A stretch of 64,000 bases of DNA from Acidimicrobiales bacterium (GTDB lineage Bacteria > Actinomycetota > Acidimicrobiia > Acidimicrobiales > SZUA-35): assembly GCA_028285495.1 (NCBI GenBank), contig JANQPB010000039.1, positions 45,214 to 109,213 on the forward strand. The letters are read 5' to 3'. Every line of letters starts with the position of its first letter. The first letter of the stretch is position 1. The notes beneath the pieces are model-generated. The model was given only the letters and a program-made list of their open reading frames with translations, ran no database searches and was not told the origin of the DNA. The position numbers and the translations under genes are program-made. Positions 6,866 through 15,363 of the stretch are shown here, piece by piece.

Positions 6866-9199
6866 ATGACCGACATGTTGCACGACTTCCTCATCGAGAG
6901 CGCCGAGGGGATCGATCTCGTCGACCACCACCTCATCGCGCTCGAGGACCGACCGGACGACGAGCAGCTGCTGACCGAGATCTTCCGCAGTCTGCACACG
7001 ATCAAGGGCAGCTGCGGCTTCTACGGCTTCGACAAGCTGGAGAGCCTGGCCCACTCGGCCGAGAACCTCCTGACGCTGCTGCGGTCGGGCGAGCTGACGT
7101 TCGGCCCGCCGATCGCCAACGCCCTGCTGGCGATGGTCGACATGATCCGCAGCATCCTCGGCACGATCGAGCGGACCGGCGAGGAGGGCGACCCGGACGT
7201 CGTCATGCTGGCGGCCCGACTCGATGCGCTGGCCGATGGTGGATCGTCCGAGGTCGACACCAGCTGGGACGCCGTCGCGGCCGACGACGAGCCACGCGAC
7301 GACTCGACCGGCGCAATCGGCCAGCGCCTCGGCGACCGGCTGGTCGAGGCCGGGCTCGCCGACCGCCAGGACGTCGAGCTCGCCGCCGCCCAGCAGGGGC
7401 TCGGCGACGAGCGCATGATCGGGGAGATCCTCGTCGACGGGGGCACGACGAGCGCCGCCGACGTGGCCAGGACCGCCGGCCCGGTGCCGACCAGCTCCGT
7501 CACCGAGTCGACGATCCGGGTCGACGTCCGACTCCTCGACGATCTGATGAACCTCGTCGGCGAGCTGGTCCTGTCCCGCAACGAGCTCGTCCGCCTGGCG
7601 ACCGACCACGAGGACAACGTCTTCGTGCCCCCGTCACAGCGACTCAACCTGATCACCACCGAGCTGCAGGAGGGGATCATGAAGACCCGCATGCAGCCGA
7701 TCAACTCGGCCTGGTCGAAGCTTCCCCGGGTCGTCCGGGACCTGGCCCACCAGCTCGGCAAGGACGTCCGGGTGGAGATGATCGGTCGGGAGACCGAGCT
7801 CGACCGGACGATCATCGAGGCCATCCGCGATCCGCTGACCCACATCGTCCGCAACACGGTCGACCACGGGATCGAGAGCCCCGACGAGCGGGTCGCGGCC
7901 GGCAAGGACGCCAACGGGACGCTGACCCTCCGGGCCAGCCATCAGGGCGAGCAGGTCAACATCGAGATCGCCGACGACGGTCGCGGCATCGACCCCGATC
8001 GGATCAGGGCGATCGCCGTCGAGCGTGGCGTGATGAGCCGGCAGGACGCCGATGACCTGTCCGACACCGAGGCCGCCCACCTGGTCTTCCAACCCGGGTT
8101 CTCGACCGCGGAGTCGGTGACCAACATCTCCGGCCGCGGCGTCGGGTTGGACGTGGTCAAGTCGAACGTCGAGCGGATCGGGGGCTCGGTCGACCTGCGG
8201 ACCGACGTCGGCCTCGGCACCACGTTCACGATCAAGATCCCCCTGACCCTGGCCATCATTCCCGCGCTGACCGTCCGGGCGGCCGAGAACCGCTACGCCA
8301 TCCCCCAGGTCAACGTGCTCGAGCTGTTGCGGCTGAAGGCCGGCGGCGAGGAGCGGATCGAGGACCTGCACGGCGCCGCCGTCTACCGGCTCCGGGGCAA
8401 GCTGCTCCCGGTCGTCGACCTCCGGGAGCAGCTCGGGCTCGAACCGATCGAGACCCGCACGACCAACATCGCCGTGGTCAAGACGGACGCACTCCGCTTC
8501 GGGCTGGTCGTCGACGGCATCGAGGACAACGGCGAGATCGTGGTCAAACCACTCAGCCAGCAGGTCAAGGACCTGAAGCTGTTCTCCGGGGCCACCATCC
8601 TCGGCGACGGCAAGGTCGCGCTCATCCTCGACCTCCTCGGTCTGGCCGACCTGGCCGGACTCTCGGCCGGCAGCCCGGCCATGAAGGAGGTCGAGACCCA
8701 GCAGGCGGCCGATGAGCTGAGCCTCCGCTCGGTCGACGCCGAGGCGCTGATCGTGCTCTCGGTCGGGGGCGGCGAGCGGGTGGCGATCCCGCTCAACGAG
8801 ATCGACCGGCTCGAGGAGGTGCCGGCCGACACGATCGAGCGGTCCGACGGCCGCCCGGTCGTCCAGTACCGGCAGGCCCTGATGCCGTTGGTCGACCTCG
8901 GCCAGGTCATCGGGCTCGGCGGCTCGGTGTTGGGCGAGCACCAGCGGATCAACGTGGTCGTGTGCCTCTCCGGCGGCAGGACCGTCGGGCTGGCGGTCGA
9001 CCAGATCCTCGACATCGTGCACTCCGACGCCGTCCGACCGGCCGGTCAACCGGGCACGGTCATCATCGACGGACTCGTCACCGACCTCGTCAACCCGGAG
9101 ACGGTCGTCGCCGCGGCGCTGCCGTCGCTGCACCGCCCGGCCGGCGACCGTCCAAGCGGCTACGAGGGCGAGTGGCTGCCGCTCGGCGCCGCCACCTGA
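6866..9199 (+). CDS. cheA: Chemotaxis histidine kinase CheA with a second CheW-like domain
   Basis: CheA phosphorylates CheY and CheB in response to receptor state. The 777-residue protein starts with a P1 Hpt domain carrying the phospho-histidine in SLHTIKGSCGFYGF. About residues 150-205 hold a MshEN/T2SSE_N-like segment (GDRLVEAGL to GEILVDGG) in place of a recognisable P2. Dimerisation helices (LVGELVLSRNELVRL) and the ATP-binding domain follow, with HIVRNTVDHGIE, DDGRGIDP and GRGVGLDVV. P5 is a CheW-like domain. A second CheW-like domain (about 620-760) follows, with MPLVDLGQVIGL and GLAVDQILDIV. The start is the ATG of MTDMLHDFL; the open frame extends upstream without coding signal. No separate cheW or cheY is in the window. 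Confidence 0.9.
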   Translation: MTDMLHDFLIESAEGIDLVDHHLIALEDRPDDEQLLTEIFRSLHTIKGSCGFYGFDKLESLAHSAENLLTLLRSGELTFGPPIANALLAMVDMIRSILGTIERTGEEGDPDVVMLAARLDALADGGSSEVDTSWDAVAADDEPRDDSTGAIGQRLGDRLVEAGLADRQDVELAAAQQGLGDERMIGEILVDGGTTSAADVARTAGPVPTSSVTESTIRVDVRLLDDLMNLVGELVLSRNELVRLATDHEDNVFVPPSQRLNLITTELQEGIMKTRMQPINSAWSKLPRVVRDLAHQLGKDVRVEMIGRETELDRTIIEAIRDPLTHIVRNTVDHGIESPDERVAAGKDANGTLTLRASHQGEQVNIEIADDGRGIDPDRIRAIAVERGVMSRQDADDLSDTEAAHLVFQPGFSTAESVTNISGRGVGLDVVKSNVERIGGSVDLRTDVGLGTTFTIKIPLTLAIIPALTVRAAENRYAIPQVNVLELLRLKAGGEERIEDLHGAAVYRLRGKLLPVVDLREQLGLEPIETRTTNIAVVKTDALRFGLVVDGIEDNGEIVVKPLSQQVKDLKLFSGATILGDGKVALILDLLGLADLAGLSAGSPAMKEVETQQAADELSLRSVDAEALIVLSVGGGERVAIPLNEIDRLEEVPADTIERSDGRPVVQYRQALMPLVDLGQVIGLGGSVLGEHQRINVVVCLSGGRTVGLAVDQILDIVHSDAVRPAGQPGTVIIDGLVTDLVNPETVVAAALPSLHRPAGDRPSGYEGEWLPLGAAT

Positions 9200-9243
9200 C
9201 CGACCGGATCGGCCGCGCCGCGGCGTGGCCCGGCGACCGGGAC

Positions 9244-9540
9244 CTAGCCGTTCGCCTCGTCCAGGGCCAGCATCCCACCGGCCAGGTTGACGACGTCACC
9301 GAAGCCCGAGGCGGTGAGGTACTCGGCCGCCTTGGTGCTGCGACCGCCGCTGCGGCAGAGCACGACCACCCGACGACCCCGGTCCAGCTCGCCGACGCGG
9401 GTCGGGAGGTCACCGAGCGGGATGTTGACCGCGCCGGGCAGCGTGCCGCCAGCCACCTCGTCCGGCTCGCGCACGTCGATCAGCTGCCCGTTCGGGGCGA
9501 CGGCGGTGGCGTAGTCGGTCACCGGGTGGTCGGTGTGCAT
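9244..9540 (-). CDS. Single-domain rhodanese-like protein
   Basis: This small cytoplasmic rhodanese domain of 98 residues is probably a sulfur transferase or persulfide carrier. It has the family landmarks QLIDVREPDE near the N-terminus and the active-site loop VVVLCRSGGRSTKAAEYL, whose cysteine is present, followed by VVNLAGGMLALDE. The start is the ATG at 9540, preceded by GGAGG at good spacing; the open frame continues upstream but overlaps the next gene's promoter. It converges on cheA and diverges from the dehydratase at 9606. A sulfur-handling role alongside the organosulfur genes later in the window is possible but only inferred. Confidence 0.85.
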   Translation of the reverse strand: MHTDHPVTDYATAVAPNGQLIDVREPDEVAGGTLPGAVNIPLGDLPTRVGELDRGRRVVVLCRSGGRSTKAAEYLTASGFGDVVNLAGGMLALDEANG

Positions 9541-9591
9541 CGTGGTCCTCCATGACGAGACGATCGGGCCGGTGGCGGCCGGAGGCCACGA

Positions 9592-9597
9592 TACCGT
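9592..9597 (+). promoter_or_regulatory. Leaderless-type -10 box for the dehydratase
   Basis: TACCGT followed by eight bases and ATG at 9606, with no ribosome-binding site. Confidence 0.45.
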
Positions 9598-9605
9598 CTG
9601 CTCCC

Positions 9606-10589
9606 ATGTCGACTCCCGATGCAGACGCCGTGGCCAGGGCGGCCGAGCGGTTGGCCGGGCTCGTGGTGCGCACGCCACTGGTGGAGGCCGGGCCGATGGC
9701 GGTCAGAACGGGGTCCCGGGTCGTGATCAAGGCCGAGCACCGGCAGGCCACCGGCAGCTTCAAGCTCCGGGGGGCGACCAACGTCGTGCAGGCGCTCGAG
9801 TCGGACGAGCTGACGACCGGGGTCATCACCGCCTCGTCCGGCAACCACGGCATCGGCACCGCGACGGCCGCCGGACGGCGGGCCGTCCCCTGCACCGTCT
9901 ACCTCCCCCGCGACGCAGCCAGGCCGAAGCGCGACGCCATCGCCCGTCTCGGGGCGACGATCGTCACGGTCGACGATCCCGACGCCGCGGCGGCCGAGCG
10001 CGAGGCGAGGAGTGAGGCCGAGCGGCTGGGTCGCCGCTACGTCTCGCCCTACAACGACCCGCTGATCGTGGCCGGCCAGGGCACGATCGGGGTCGAGCTG
10101 GTCGAGGACTGGACGGGCGAGCCCCCGGACGCGGTCGTCGTCGCGGTCGGCGGTGGCGGGTTGATCTCGGGCATCGGCACGTGGCTCCGGGCCAACTGGC
10201 CCGACGCCGAGCTGCTGGGGGCGTCGCCGGCCAACGACGACGCCATGGCCGCCTCGGTCGCCGCCGGCTCGATCATCGAGGTCGACGCCTCGTCGACGTT
10301 CTCCGACGGCACCGCCGGCGCCGTCGAGCCGGGGGCGATGACCTTCGAGCTCTGCCGGGAGCTGGTCGACCGGTGGGAGACCGCGAGCGAGGTCGAGATC
10401 GCCACCGCCGTCCGGTCGATGATCGACGATCACCACGAGCTGGTCGAGGGCTCGGCCGGCGTTGCCCTCGCGGTGGCCGAGCGGTGGGCCGGTGGCCATC
10501 CCGGCTCGACGGTCGTCGTGGTCAGCTGCGGGGCCAACGTCGCCTCGTCACGACTGGCCGAGATGCTGGCCGTGGCCGAGCCGTCGTAG
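9606..10589 (+). CDS. Threonine dehydratase-like PLP enzyme
   Basis: This is a fold-type II PLP enzyme of 327 residues, most like threonine/serine ammonia-lyases. The PLP lysine lies in ATGSFKLRGATN. SSGNHGIGTA binds the substrate carboxylate. The phosphate-binding glycine loop is VAVGGGGLISGIGTW, and the C-terminal VVSCGANV matches the family. No C-terminal ACT regulatory domain is present, so it resembles the catabolic (TdcB or serine racemase-like) type. EutB of hydroxyectoine catabolism is a relative, but the neighbours here are arginine-catabolic genes. The start follows a leaderless-type promoter; the ATG at 9606 is preferred over an in-frame start 18 codons upstream. The exact substrate is uncertain. 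Confidence 0.8.
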   Translation: MSTPDADAVARAAERLAGLVVRTPLVEAGPMAVRTGSRVVIKAEHRQATGSFKLRGATNVVQALESDELTTGVITASSGNHGIGTATAAGRRAVPCTVYLPRDAARPKRDAIARLGATIVTVDDPDAAAAEREARSEAERLGRRYVSPYNDPLIVAGQGTIGVELVEDWTGEPPDAVVVAVGGGGLISGIGTWLRANWPDAELLGASPANDDAMAASVAAGSIIEVDASSTFSDGTAGAVEPGAMTFELCRELVDRWETASEVEIATAVRSMIDDHHELVEGSAGVALAVAERWAGGHPGSTVVVVSCGANVASSRLAEMLAVAEPS

Positions 10590-10607
10590 CGCCACCGCTC
10601 GACCGCT

Positions 10608-10624
10608 CGGTCGGGTCCCGACCG
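10608..10624 (+). terminator. GC-rich hairpin after the dehydratase
   Basis: CGGTCGGG and CCCGACCG are separated by one base, 19 bp after the stop codon and before the promoter of the next gene. Confidence 0.35.
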
Positions 10625-10655
10625 GCCCCGTCCCGACCGACCCGGGCCCGACCGG

Positions 10656-10661
10656 TACGCT
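10656..10661 (+). promoter_or_regulatory. Leaderless-type -10 box for the M20 hydrolase
   Basis: TACGCT, six bases, then ATG at 10668. No Shine-Dalgarno sequence is present. Confidence 0.5.
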
Positions 10662-10667
10662 CGAACG

Positions 10668-11858
10668 ATGGCCCCTCCGCCCGACCTCGACGTGCTGACC
10701 AACCGGATCGTGGCCCTGGCCGAGCTCAACTCGGGGTCGTTCAACCCGGACGGCGTCGACGCCTGCGGCGAGCGGTTGGCCGAACTGGTCGGCGAGCTGG
10801 AGCCGGATCGGGTCGAGACGCTCGCCGTCGAGCCGACCGCGCAGGTCGACGCCAGCGGGGTCGTCGTGCACCGGCCGGTCGGCCGGGCGCTGCGGGCGAT
10901 CAAGCGGCCGGACGCGCCGTTCCAGATCCTCGTCTTCGGCCATCTCGACACGGTCTTCGGGCCGGACGACCCGTTCCAGGCGGTGACCGTCGACGGGACG
11001 ACGCTCCGCGGTCCCGGCGTCGCCGACTGCAAGGGCGGGCTGGTGCTGGCCATCGAGGCCCTGCGGCAGCTGGACGACCCCGTCCCGACCGGCGGCGGCC
11101 CGCTCGACGACGTCGGTTGGCAGTTCATCGCCGTGCCGGACGAGGAGGTCGGCTCGATCGGCTCGAAGCGACTGCTGGCCGACGCCGCCACCGATGCCGA
11201 CCTCGGGCTCGGCATCGAGCCGGCGCTGCCATCCGGTGGGGTGGCCGCAGCTCGCAAGGGCTCGCTGACCGTGCATGCGGTGGTGTCGGGCGTGGCCGCC
11301 CACGTCGGCCGGGCCCACGCAGACGGCCGGTCGGCGATCCTCGCCCTCGCCCGCTTCATCGACGAGGTCGAGGCGCACAACGGGCGAGACGGGGTGACGG
11401 TCAACTGCGGCCGGATCACGGGCGGCGGCGCGCTGAACGCAGTCCCCGACCGGGCGGTCGGCAGCTTCAACCTGCGGGTCGAGTCGATCGTCGACCAGCG
11501 ATGGATCGAGGACCGATTCGCCGAGGCGGCCGCCGAACCGGGGCGGGAGATCGAGCTGATCTGGACCTCCCGCCGCCCCCCGAAGCCACGAACACCGGCG
11601 CTCGAGCGGGTCCTGGCCGACGTGACCGAGGCGGCGGCCGAGCACGGGCTGACCGTCGAGCCGGAGGACACCGGCGGGTGCTGCGACGGCAACGATCTGG
11701 CAGCGGCGGGGTTGACCAACGTCGACAGCCTCGGCATCGCCGGCGGCGGGATCCACAGCCCGGCCGAGTTCGCCGACGTGGCCAGCGTCCCGCCCCGGGC
11801 GGCGACGATGGTCGAGGTCGTCCGCCGGGCCCGCGACCGGGCGCTGAGCTCCTCCTGA
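10668..11858 (+). CDS. M20 family metallohydrolase (deacylase/dipeptidase)
   Basis: This is a zinc-dependent amidohydrolase of the M20/ArgE-DapE-carboxypeptidase G2 family, 396 residues. Metal and catalytic landmarks are FGHLDTVFGP, GPGVADCKGGLVLA and the general-base glutamates in VPDEEVGSIGS. A dimerisation (lid) domain follows, with AAHVGRAHADGRSAI and GGGALNAVPDRA, and the C-terminal metal histidine is in GGIHSPAEF. It precedes astA and astB, so removal of an N-succinyl group from glutamate or ornithine is attractive. The standard AstE enzyme belongs to a different family (M14), so that role is inferred. It could equally be a general N-acyl amino acid hydrolase. Confidence 0.8.
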   Translation: MAPPPDLDVLTNRIVALAELNSGSFNPDGVDACGERLAELVGELEPDRVETLAVEPTAQVDASGVVVHRPVGRALRAIKRPDAPFQILVFGHLDTVFGPDDPFQAVTVDGTTLRGPGVADCKGGLVLAIEALRQLDDPVPTGGGPLDDVGWQFIAVPDEEVGSIGSKRLLADAATDADLGLGIEPALPSGGVAAARKGSLTVHAVVSGVAAHVGRAHADGRSAILALARFIDEVEAHNGRDGVTVNCGRITGGGALNAVPDRAVGSFNLRVESIVDQRWIEDRFAEAAAEPGREIELIWTSRRPPKPRTPALERVLADVTEAAAEHGLTVEPEDTGGCCDGNDLAAAGLTNVDSLGIAGGGIHSPAEFADVASVPPRAATMVEVVRRARDRALSSS

Positions 11859-11953
11859 GCCGCCGTGTTGGCCGAAGCGGGGCGATCCCCGCTCCGCCGC
11901 CAGCGGTGCGACGGACCCCCCTGCTCGTCCCCGTCGCCCGGCGGCAGCTGATC

Positions 11954-11959
11954 TACCCT
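11954..11959 (+). promoter_or_regulatory. -10 box upstream of the astA leader ORF
   Basis: TACCCT, five bases, then a GTG at 11965 that opens an eight-codon ORF ending at the astA start codon. Confidence 0.35.
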
Positions 11960-11964
11960 TGGGC

Positions 11965-11991
11965 GTGCCGACCCTCCGCCACCCCACCTGA
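11965..11991 (+). CDS. Possible eight-residue leader peptide overlapping astA
   Basis: The GTG at 11965 opens an ORF translating to MPTLRHPT. Its TGA stop overlaps the astA ATG as TGATG. It sits directly behind a leaderless-type -10 box. astA itself has no ribosome-binding site, so translation of the leader could deliver ribosomes to astA. The arginine codon in the leader is suggestive, but a single codon is weak evidence for attenuation. Chance occurrence cannot be excluded. Confidence 0.3.
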   Translation: MPTLRHPT

Positions 11992-13142
11992 TGGCCCAAC
12001 CCCGAACCGACGACGAGACGAGCCTCCCCGTTCTGCGACCGGTCCGCTCGGCCGATGCCGAGGCGGTCTGGGGCCTGCTGGCGCCCTCGACCGGCGAGCT
12101 GATCGGGATGTCGTCGCTGCCCCACTCGCAGGAGGCCGCCGTCGAGACGTGCCAGGCGTCCGGAGCGACGCTGGCCGACCTGGCCGCCGGCTCGTTCGCC
12201 GTCGCCGAGGGGCAGGCCCGCCGCCTGCTGTTCGTGATCGAGCTGGTCGCAGTCGCCGCGGTCGGCCGTGACGGGGCCGGGGGCACGGCTCGGGCCGTCG
12301 GGCTGACCGGCGTCACGATCAAGCATCGCTTCCCCAACCTGGCCGTCGAGGTCGCCACCAGCGCGGACGGGCTCGGCCTGGTGATGGCCAGCAGCTCGGC
12401 GCCATGGACCCGGACCGAGCTCGACTCGTCGTTCCTGGGCCCCGAGGCCCGGGGTCGTGGGCTCGGCAAGCTGATGTCGCGCGGTCGGTTCCCGTTCCTC
12501 CAGCTCGTCGGCAGCCAGATCCCGCTCACCGTGGTGGCCCACCTGCGGGGCCGGTTCGACGCCGACGGCTCCGCCCCGTTCTGGCGGTGCTTCGGCGCCC
12601 ACATCGCCTCGTGGCCGACGTCGACCGACGCCGAGCGGGCCCTGACCCGCCAGCCCGAGCTGCTCGACGACCTGGCCGGCCATCGTCGGCCGCTGACCGC
12701 CGAGGTCCTCGACTCGCTCGGCCCGGTCAACGCCGCCTCGCTACCCGCCTTCCACCTGCTCCGGTCCGAGGGCCTGGTCCCGAACGGGATGTACGACCCG
12801 ATCGACGGCGGCCCGACCCTGGTCGCCGACCTGGCCGAGACCGAGAGTGGCCGGCGCCGGGTCCACGGACGGGCCCACATCCGTCCGAGCGGGGCACCGG
12901 CCCGGGGACCGGTCGTCGATGCGCTGGTGTCGGTGGCCGGGATCGACCGGTTCCGGGTGACGCGGGTGGCGGTCGCACTCGGCGACCGGACGATCGGGAT
13001 CGACCGGGCGACGGCCGACGCCCTCCGGGTCGACGACGACGCCCTGCTCACCGCCGTTCCCCTGACCGAGGCGGCCGCAGGGTCGGCGACCCGGTCGGCC
13101 GGCCGGTCGGCGACGGCGACCAGCCGGGCCGGCGCGGTCTAG
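11991..13142 (+). CDS. astA: Arginine N-succinyltransferase
   Basis: AstA transfers succinyl from succinyl-CoA to the alpha-amino group of arginine, the first step of the ammonia-producing AST pathway. The 383-residue GNAT-fold protein shows family landmarks: LRPVRSADAEAV at the N-terminus, MSSLPHS, LDSSFLGPEARGRGLGKL at the acyl-CoA loop, the conserved SAPFWRCFG region, and MYDPIDGGPTLVAD in the C-terminal half. It lies 13 bp before astB, a typical operon arrangement. The last 20 residues are Ala/Ser/Arg-rich and probably unstructured. The pathway is known mainly from Gammaproteobacteria, so its presence in an actinobacterium-like genome is notable. Confidence 0.82.
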   Translation: MAQPRTDDETSLPVLRPVRSADAEAVWGLLAPSTGELIGMSSLPHSQEAAVETCQASGATLADLAAGSFAVAEGQARRLLFVIELVAVAAVGRDGAGGTARAVGLTGVTIKHRFPNLAVEVATSADGLGLVMASSSAPWTRTELDSSFLGPEARGRGLGKLMSRGRFPFLQLVGSQIPLTVVAHLRGRFDADGSAPFWRCFGAHIASWPTSTDAERALTRQPELLDDLAGHRRPLTAEVLDSLGPVNAASLPAFHLLRSEGLVPNGMYDPIDGGPTLVADLAETESGRRRVHGRAHIRPSGAPARGPVVDALVSVAGIDRFRVTRVAVALGDRTIGIDRATADALRVDDDALLTAVPLTEAAAGSATRSAGRSATATSRAGAV

Positions 13143-13154
13143 ACGGAGGTACGC

Positions 13155-14477
13155 GTGACCGACACCAGGGGCGCCCGAGAGGTGAACTTCGACGGCCTGG
13201 TCGGCCCGACCCACAACTACGCCGGTCTGTCGCTCGGCAACCGGGCGTCGATGACCAACGCCGGGGCGGTGGCCAGCCCGCGCCGGGCCGCCCGCCAGGG
13301 CCTGGCCAAGATGCGGCGGCTCCTCGATCTCGGGCTGACCCAGGCCGTGCTGCCGCCACACCAGCGACCCGACCCGATGGCGCTCCAGGCCCTCGGGTTC
13401 ACGCCGGGCACGCCGCTGGCCGACGTCGCCGCCGTGGCCCCCTCGTTGCCAGCGGTCCTCATGTCGGCGTCGCCGATGTGGGCCGCGAACGCCGCCACCG
13501 TGTCCCCCTCGGCCGACACGACCGACGAGCGGGTCCACCTCACACCGGCCAACCTCAGCTCGACCACCCACCGGTCGTTCGAGCCGGCACAGACCACCGC
13601 CATCCTGCGGGCGATCTTCGCTGACCGCGACCGCTTCGCCGTGCACGACCCGCTGCCACCGGCCCCCGCCTTCGCCGACGAGGGCGCGGCCAACCACGGC
13701 CGGCTGGCACGCGAGCACGGCACCGCCGGCACCCAGCTGTTCGTGTACGGCCGCGAGGCCGACGAGCCGGCCTCGGCGGCCGGCTTCCCCCGGCGCCAGA
13801 CCCGCCTGGCCGGCCAGCTCATCGCCCGCAGCCACGGCCTGCACCCGGCCAGGGTCCACCACGTCCGCCAGGCCCCGGCCGCGATCGACGCCGGCGCCTT
13901 CCACAACGACGTGGTCTCGGTGGTCAACACCGACGTCGTGCTCACCCACGAGCTCGCTTTCGCCGACGGCCCAGCTGTCGCCGAGCGACTGCCGGGCGCC
14001 CGGGTGGTGGTCGTGCCGGACGGTCGGGTCCCCCTCGACGACGCCATCTCGTCGTACCTGTTCAACTCGCAGCTGGTGACGGTGCCGGACGGCCGGATGC
14101 TGCTGATCGCACCGGCCGAGGTGGAGGCGACGCCGTCGACCGCGGCCTGGGCGGCCGACGCCGTCGCCGACCCCGACAACCCGATCGACGGCGTCGAGAT
14201 CCTCGATCTCCGCGAGAGCATGCGCAACGGCGGCGGGCCGGCCTGCCTCCGACTGCGGGTGGTGCTCACCGAGCGCGAGCGGGCGGCGCTGTCCGGCGGC
14301 GTCCTGGCCGACGCCGGCCTGCTCGACCGCCTCGAGGGGTGGGTCGACGACCACTACCGCGACCAGCTCGAAGCCGACGATCTCCTCGATCCGGCGCTCG
14401 AGGACGAGGCCCACCGGGCGCTCGACGCCCTCACCGGGATCCTCGGCCTGCCCGGGCTCTACCCGTTCCAGCGCTGA
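13155..14477 (+). CDS. astB: N-succinylarginine dihydrolase
   Basis: AstB hydrolyses N2-succinylarginine to N2-succinylornithine, two ammonia and CO2. The 440-residue protein carries the family start VNFDGLVGPTHNYAGLS. It also has the active-site elements FADEGAANHGRL (Glu and His), FHNDVVSVVNTD (His) and the nucleophilic cysteine in GGGPACLRLRVVLTE, and ends YPFQR as in proteobacterial AstB. The GTG at 13155 follows a GGAGG site. With astA it supplies the first two AST steps. astC, astD and a canonical astE are not in the window. A strong hairpin follows the gene. Confidence 0.92.
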   Translation: MTDTRGAREVNFDGLVGPTHNYAGLSLGNRASMTNAGAVASPRRAARQGLAKMRRLLDLGLTQAVLPPHQRPDPMALQALGFTPGTPLADVAAVAPSLPAVLMSASPMWAANAATVSPSADTTDERVHLTPANLSSTTHRSFEPAQTTAILRAIFADRDRFAVHDPLPPAPAFADEGAANHGRLAREHGTAGTQLFVYGREADEPASAAGFPRRQTRLAGQLIARSHGLHPARVHHVRQAPAAIDAGAFHNDVVSVVNTDVVLTHELAFADGPAVAERLPGARVVVVPDGRVPLDDAISSYLFNSQLVTVPDGRMLLIAPAEVEATPSTAAWAADAVADPDNPIDGVEILDLRESMRNGGGPACLRLRVVLTERERAALSGGVLADAGLLDRLEGWVDDHYRDQLEADDLLDPALEDEAHRALDALTGILGLPGLYPFQR

Positions 14478-14483
14478 CCGCTC

Positions 14484-14512
14484 GCAACGTCGCGCTTTTC
14501 GCGAACCGTTGC
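14484..14512 (+). terminator. Terminator hairpin after astB
   Basis: GCAACG-TCGCG, a CTTTT loop, CGCGA, a 2-nt bulge and CGTTGC form a long stem just after the astB stop codon. Confidence 0.6.
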
Positions 14513-14571
14513 CCCGACGGCGGCGTAGAGGGAGGAGAGCAGAGGACGAGTCCCCCGTCAGGAGGCCATGG

Positions 14572-15363
14572 ATGTCGACCGCACGCCACCGGCGACCGCC
14601 GGCCCGCATGCGTCGCTGGTTCGGCTGGAACCGCGACGTCCCGACCGCCGCCGTCGAGCTGGAGCGGGACGAGCTGCGCCTGCTCTGCCTGCGCCGGGGC
14701 ACGACCGTGACCGCCAGCGGGCGGGCGACGCTGCCGCCCGGCACCGTCCGGGATGGCCGGGTCCGGGTGGCCGAGCCCGTCGTCGACGGCCTCTCCGCCA
14801 TGCGCCGCCACCTCCGCCTCCCCGACCGCTGCGCACTCGTGCAGCTGATCCAGCCCCGCCGGACCGAGGTGGCCGACGGCGAGGTGATCGCAGGGATCGA
14901 CGCCGACGAGGTGGCGATCCGCAGCCGGATCGCCACCGCAGCCGGCTTCGGCGACCACCGCCTGGAGCCGATCCCCGGTGCGGTCGACGAGATCGTCACC
15001 GCGAGCCGTCCCCCGGCCGAGCCGGGCCGGTCGACCGAGCCCCGCTACGCCGAGGGCGCCGGCTGGCGGCTCTACCGGGACGGCGACCACCTCGAGGTCG
15101 AGGCGAGCGACCGCTTCGTCGACGGCGTCATCGTCGGCCCCTCCCCCGTCGAGCGCCACGCCCTGGCCTGGCCGTCCGGGGTCGCCGTCGACCGTGGCGT
15201 CCGGGTGCTCGACCCGTGGCCGCTGCTGCTCGGGGCCGGCCTGGCCGCGGCGAGACGCCCGGCCCGCATCGACGAGCTGGCCCCCGAGAGGCCGGCCGGG
15301 TGGACCGTGGAGCGGATCGACGGCCTCGCCCCATCGCACCCCTGGACGGGAGCGGGATCGTGA
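14572..15363 (+). CDS. Hypothetical protein, possibly a reduced PilM-like fold
   Basis: This 263-residue protein has no assignable function. The N-terminal half (AVELERDELRLLCL, LPPGTVRDGRVRVAEPVVDGL) resembles the beginning of PilM-type actin-like ATPases, where a self-to-ligand element is followed by a 'P-G-x-x-x-D-G-x-V' stretch. The nucleotide-binding signatures of a complete PilM are not evident. The ATG at 14572 follows AGGAGG; an ATG 4 nt upstream is out of frame. The stop overlaps the GTG of the next gene (GTGA), so the two are coupled. It is the first gene of a four-gene set ending in an ECF sigma and anti-sigma factor. A role in assembling the surface protein is only a guess. Confidence 0.55.
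   Translation: MSTARHRRPPARMRRWFGWNRDVPTAAVELERDELRLLCLRRGTTVTASGRATLPPGTVRDGRVRVAEPVVDGLSAMRRHLRLPDRCALVQLIQPRRTEVADGEVIAGIDADEVAIRSRIATAAGFGDHRLEPIPGAVDEIVTASRPPAEPGRSTEPRYAEGAGWRLYRDGDHLEVEASDRFVDGVIVGPSPVERHALAWPSGVAVDRGVRVLDPWPLLLGAGLAAARRPARIDELAPERPAGWTVERIDGLAPSHPWTGAGS

Noticed and set aside
4774..8055. 1093-codon open frame on the plus strand
   Set aside because: It is antisense to the chemoreceptor and out of frame with cheA. Arg/Gly/Pro-rich shadow frames are expected at this GC content.
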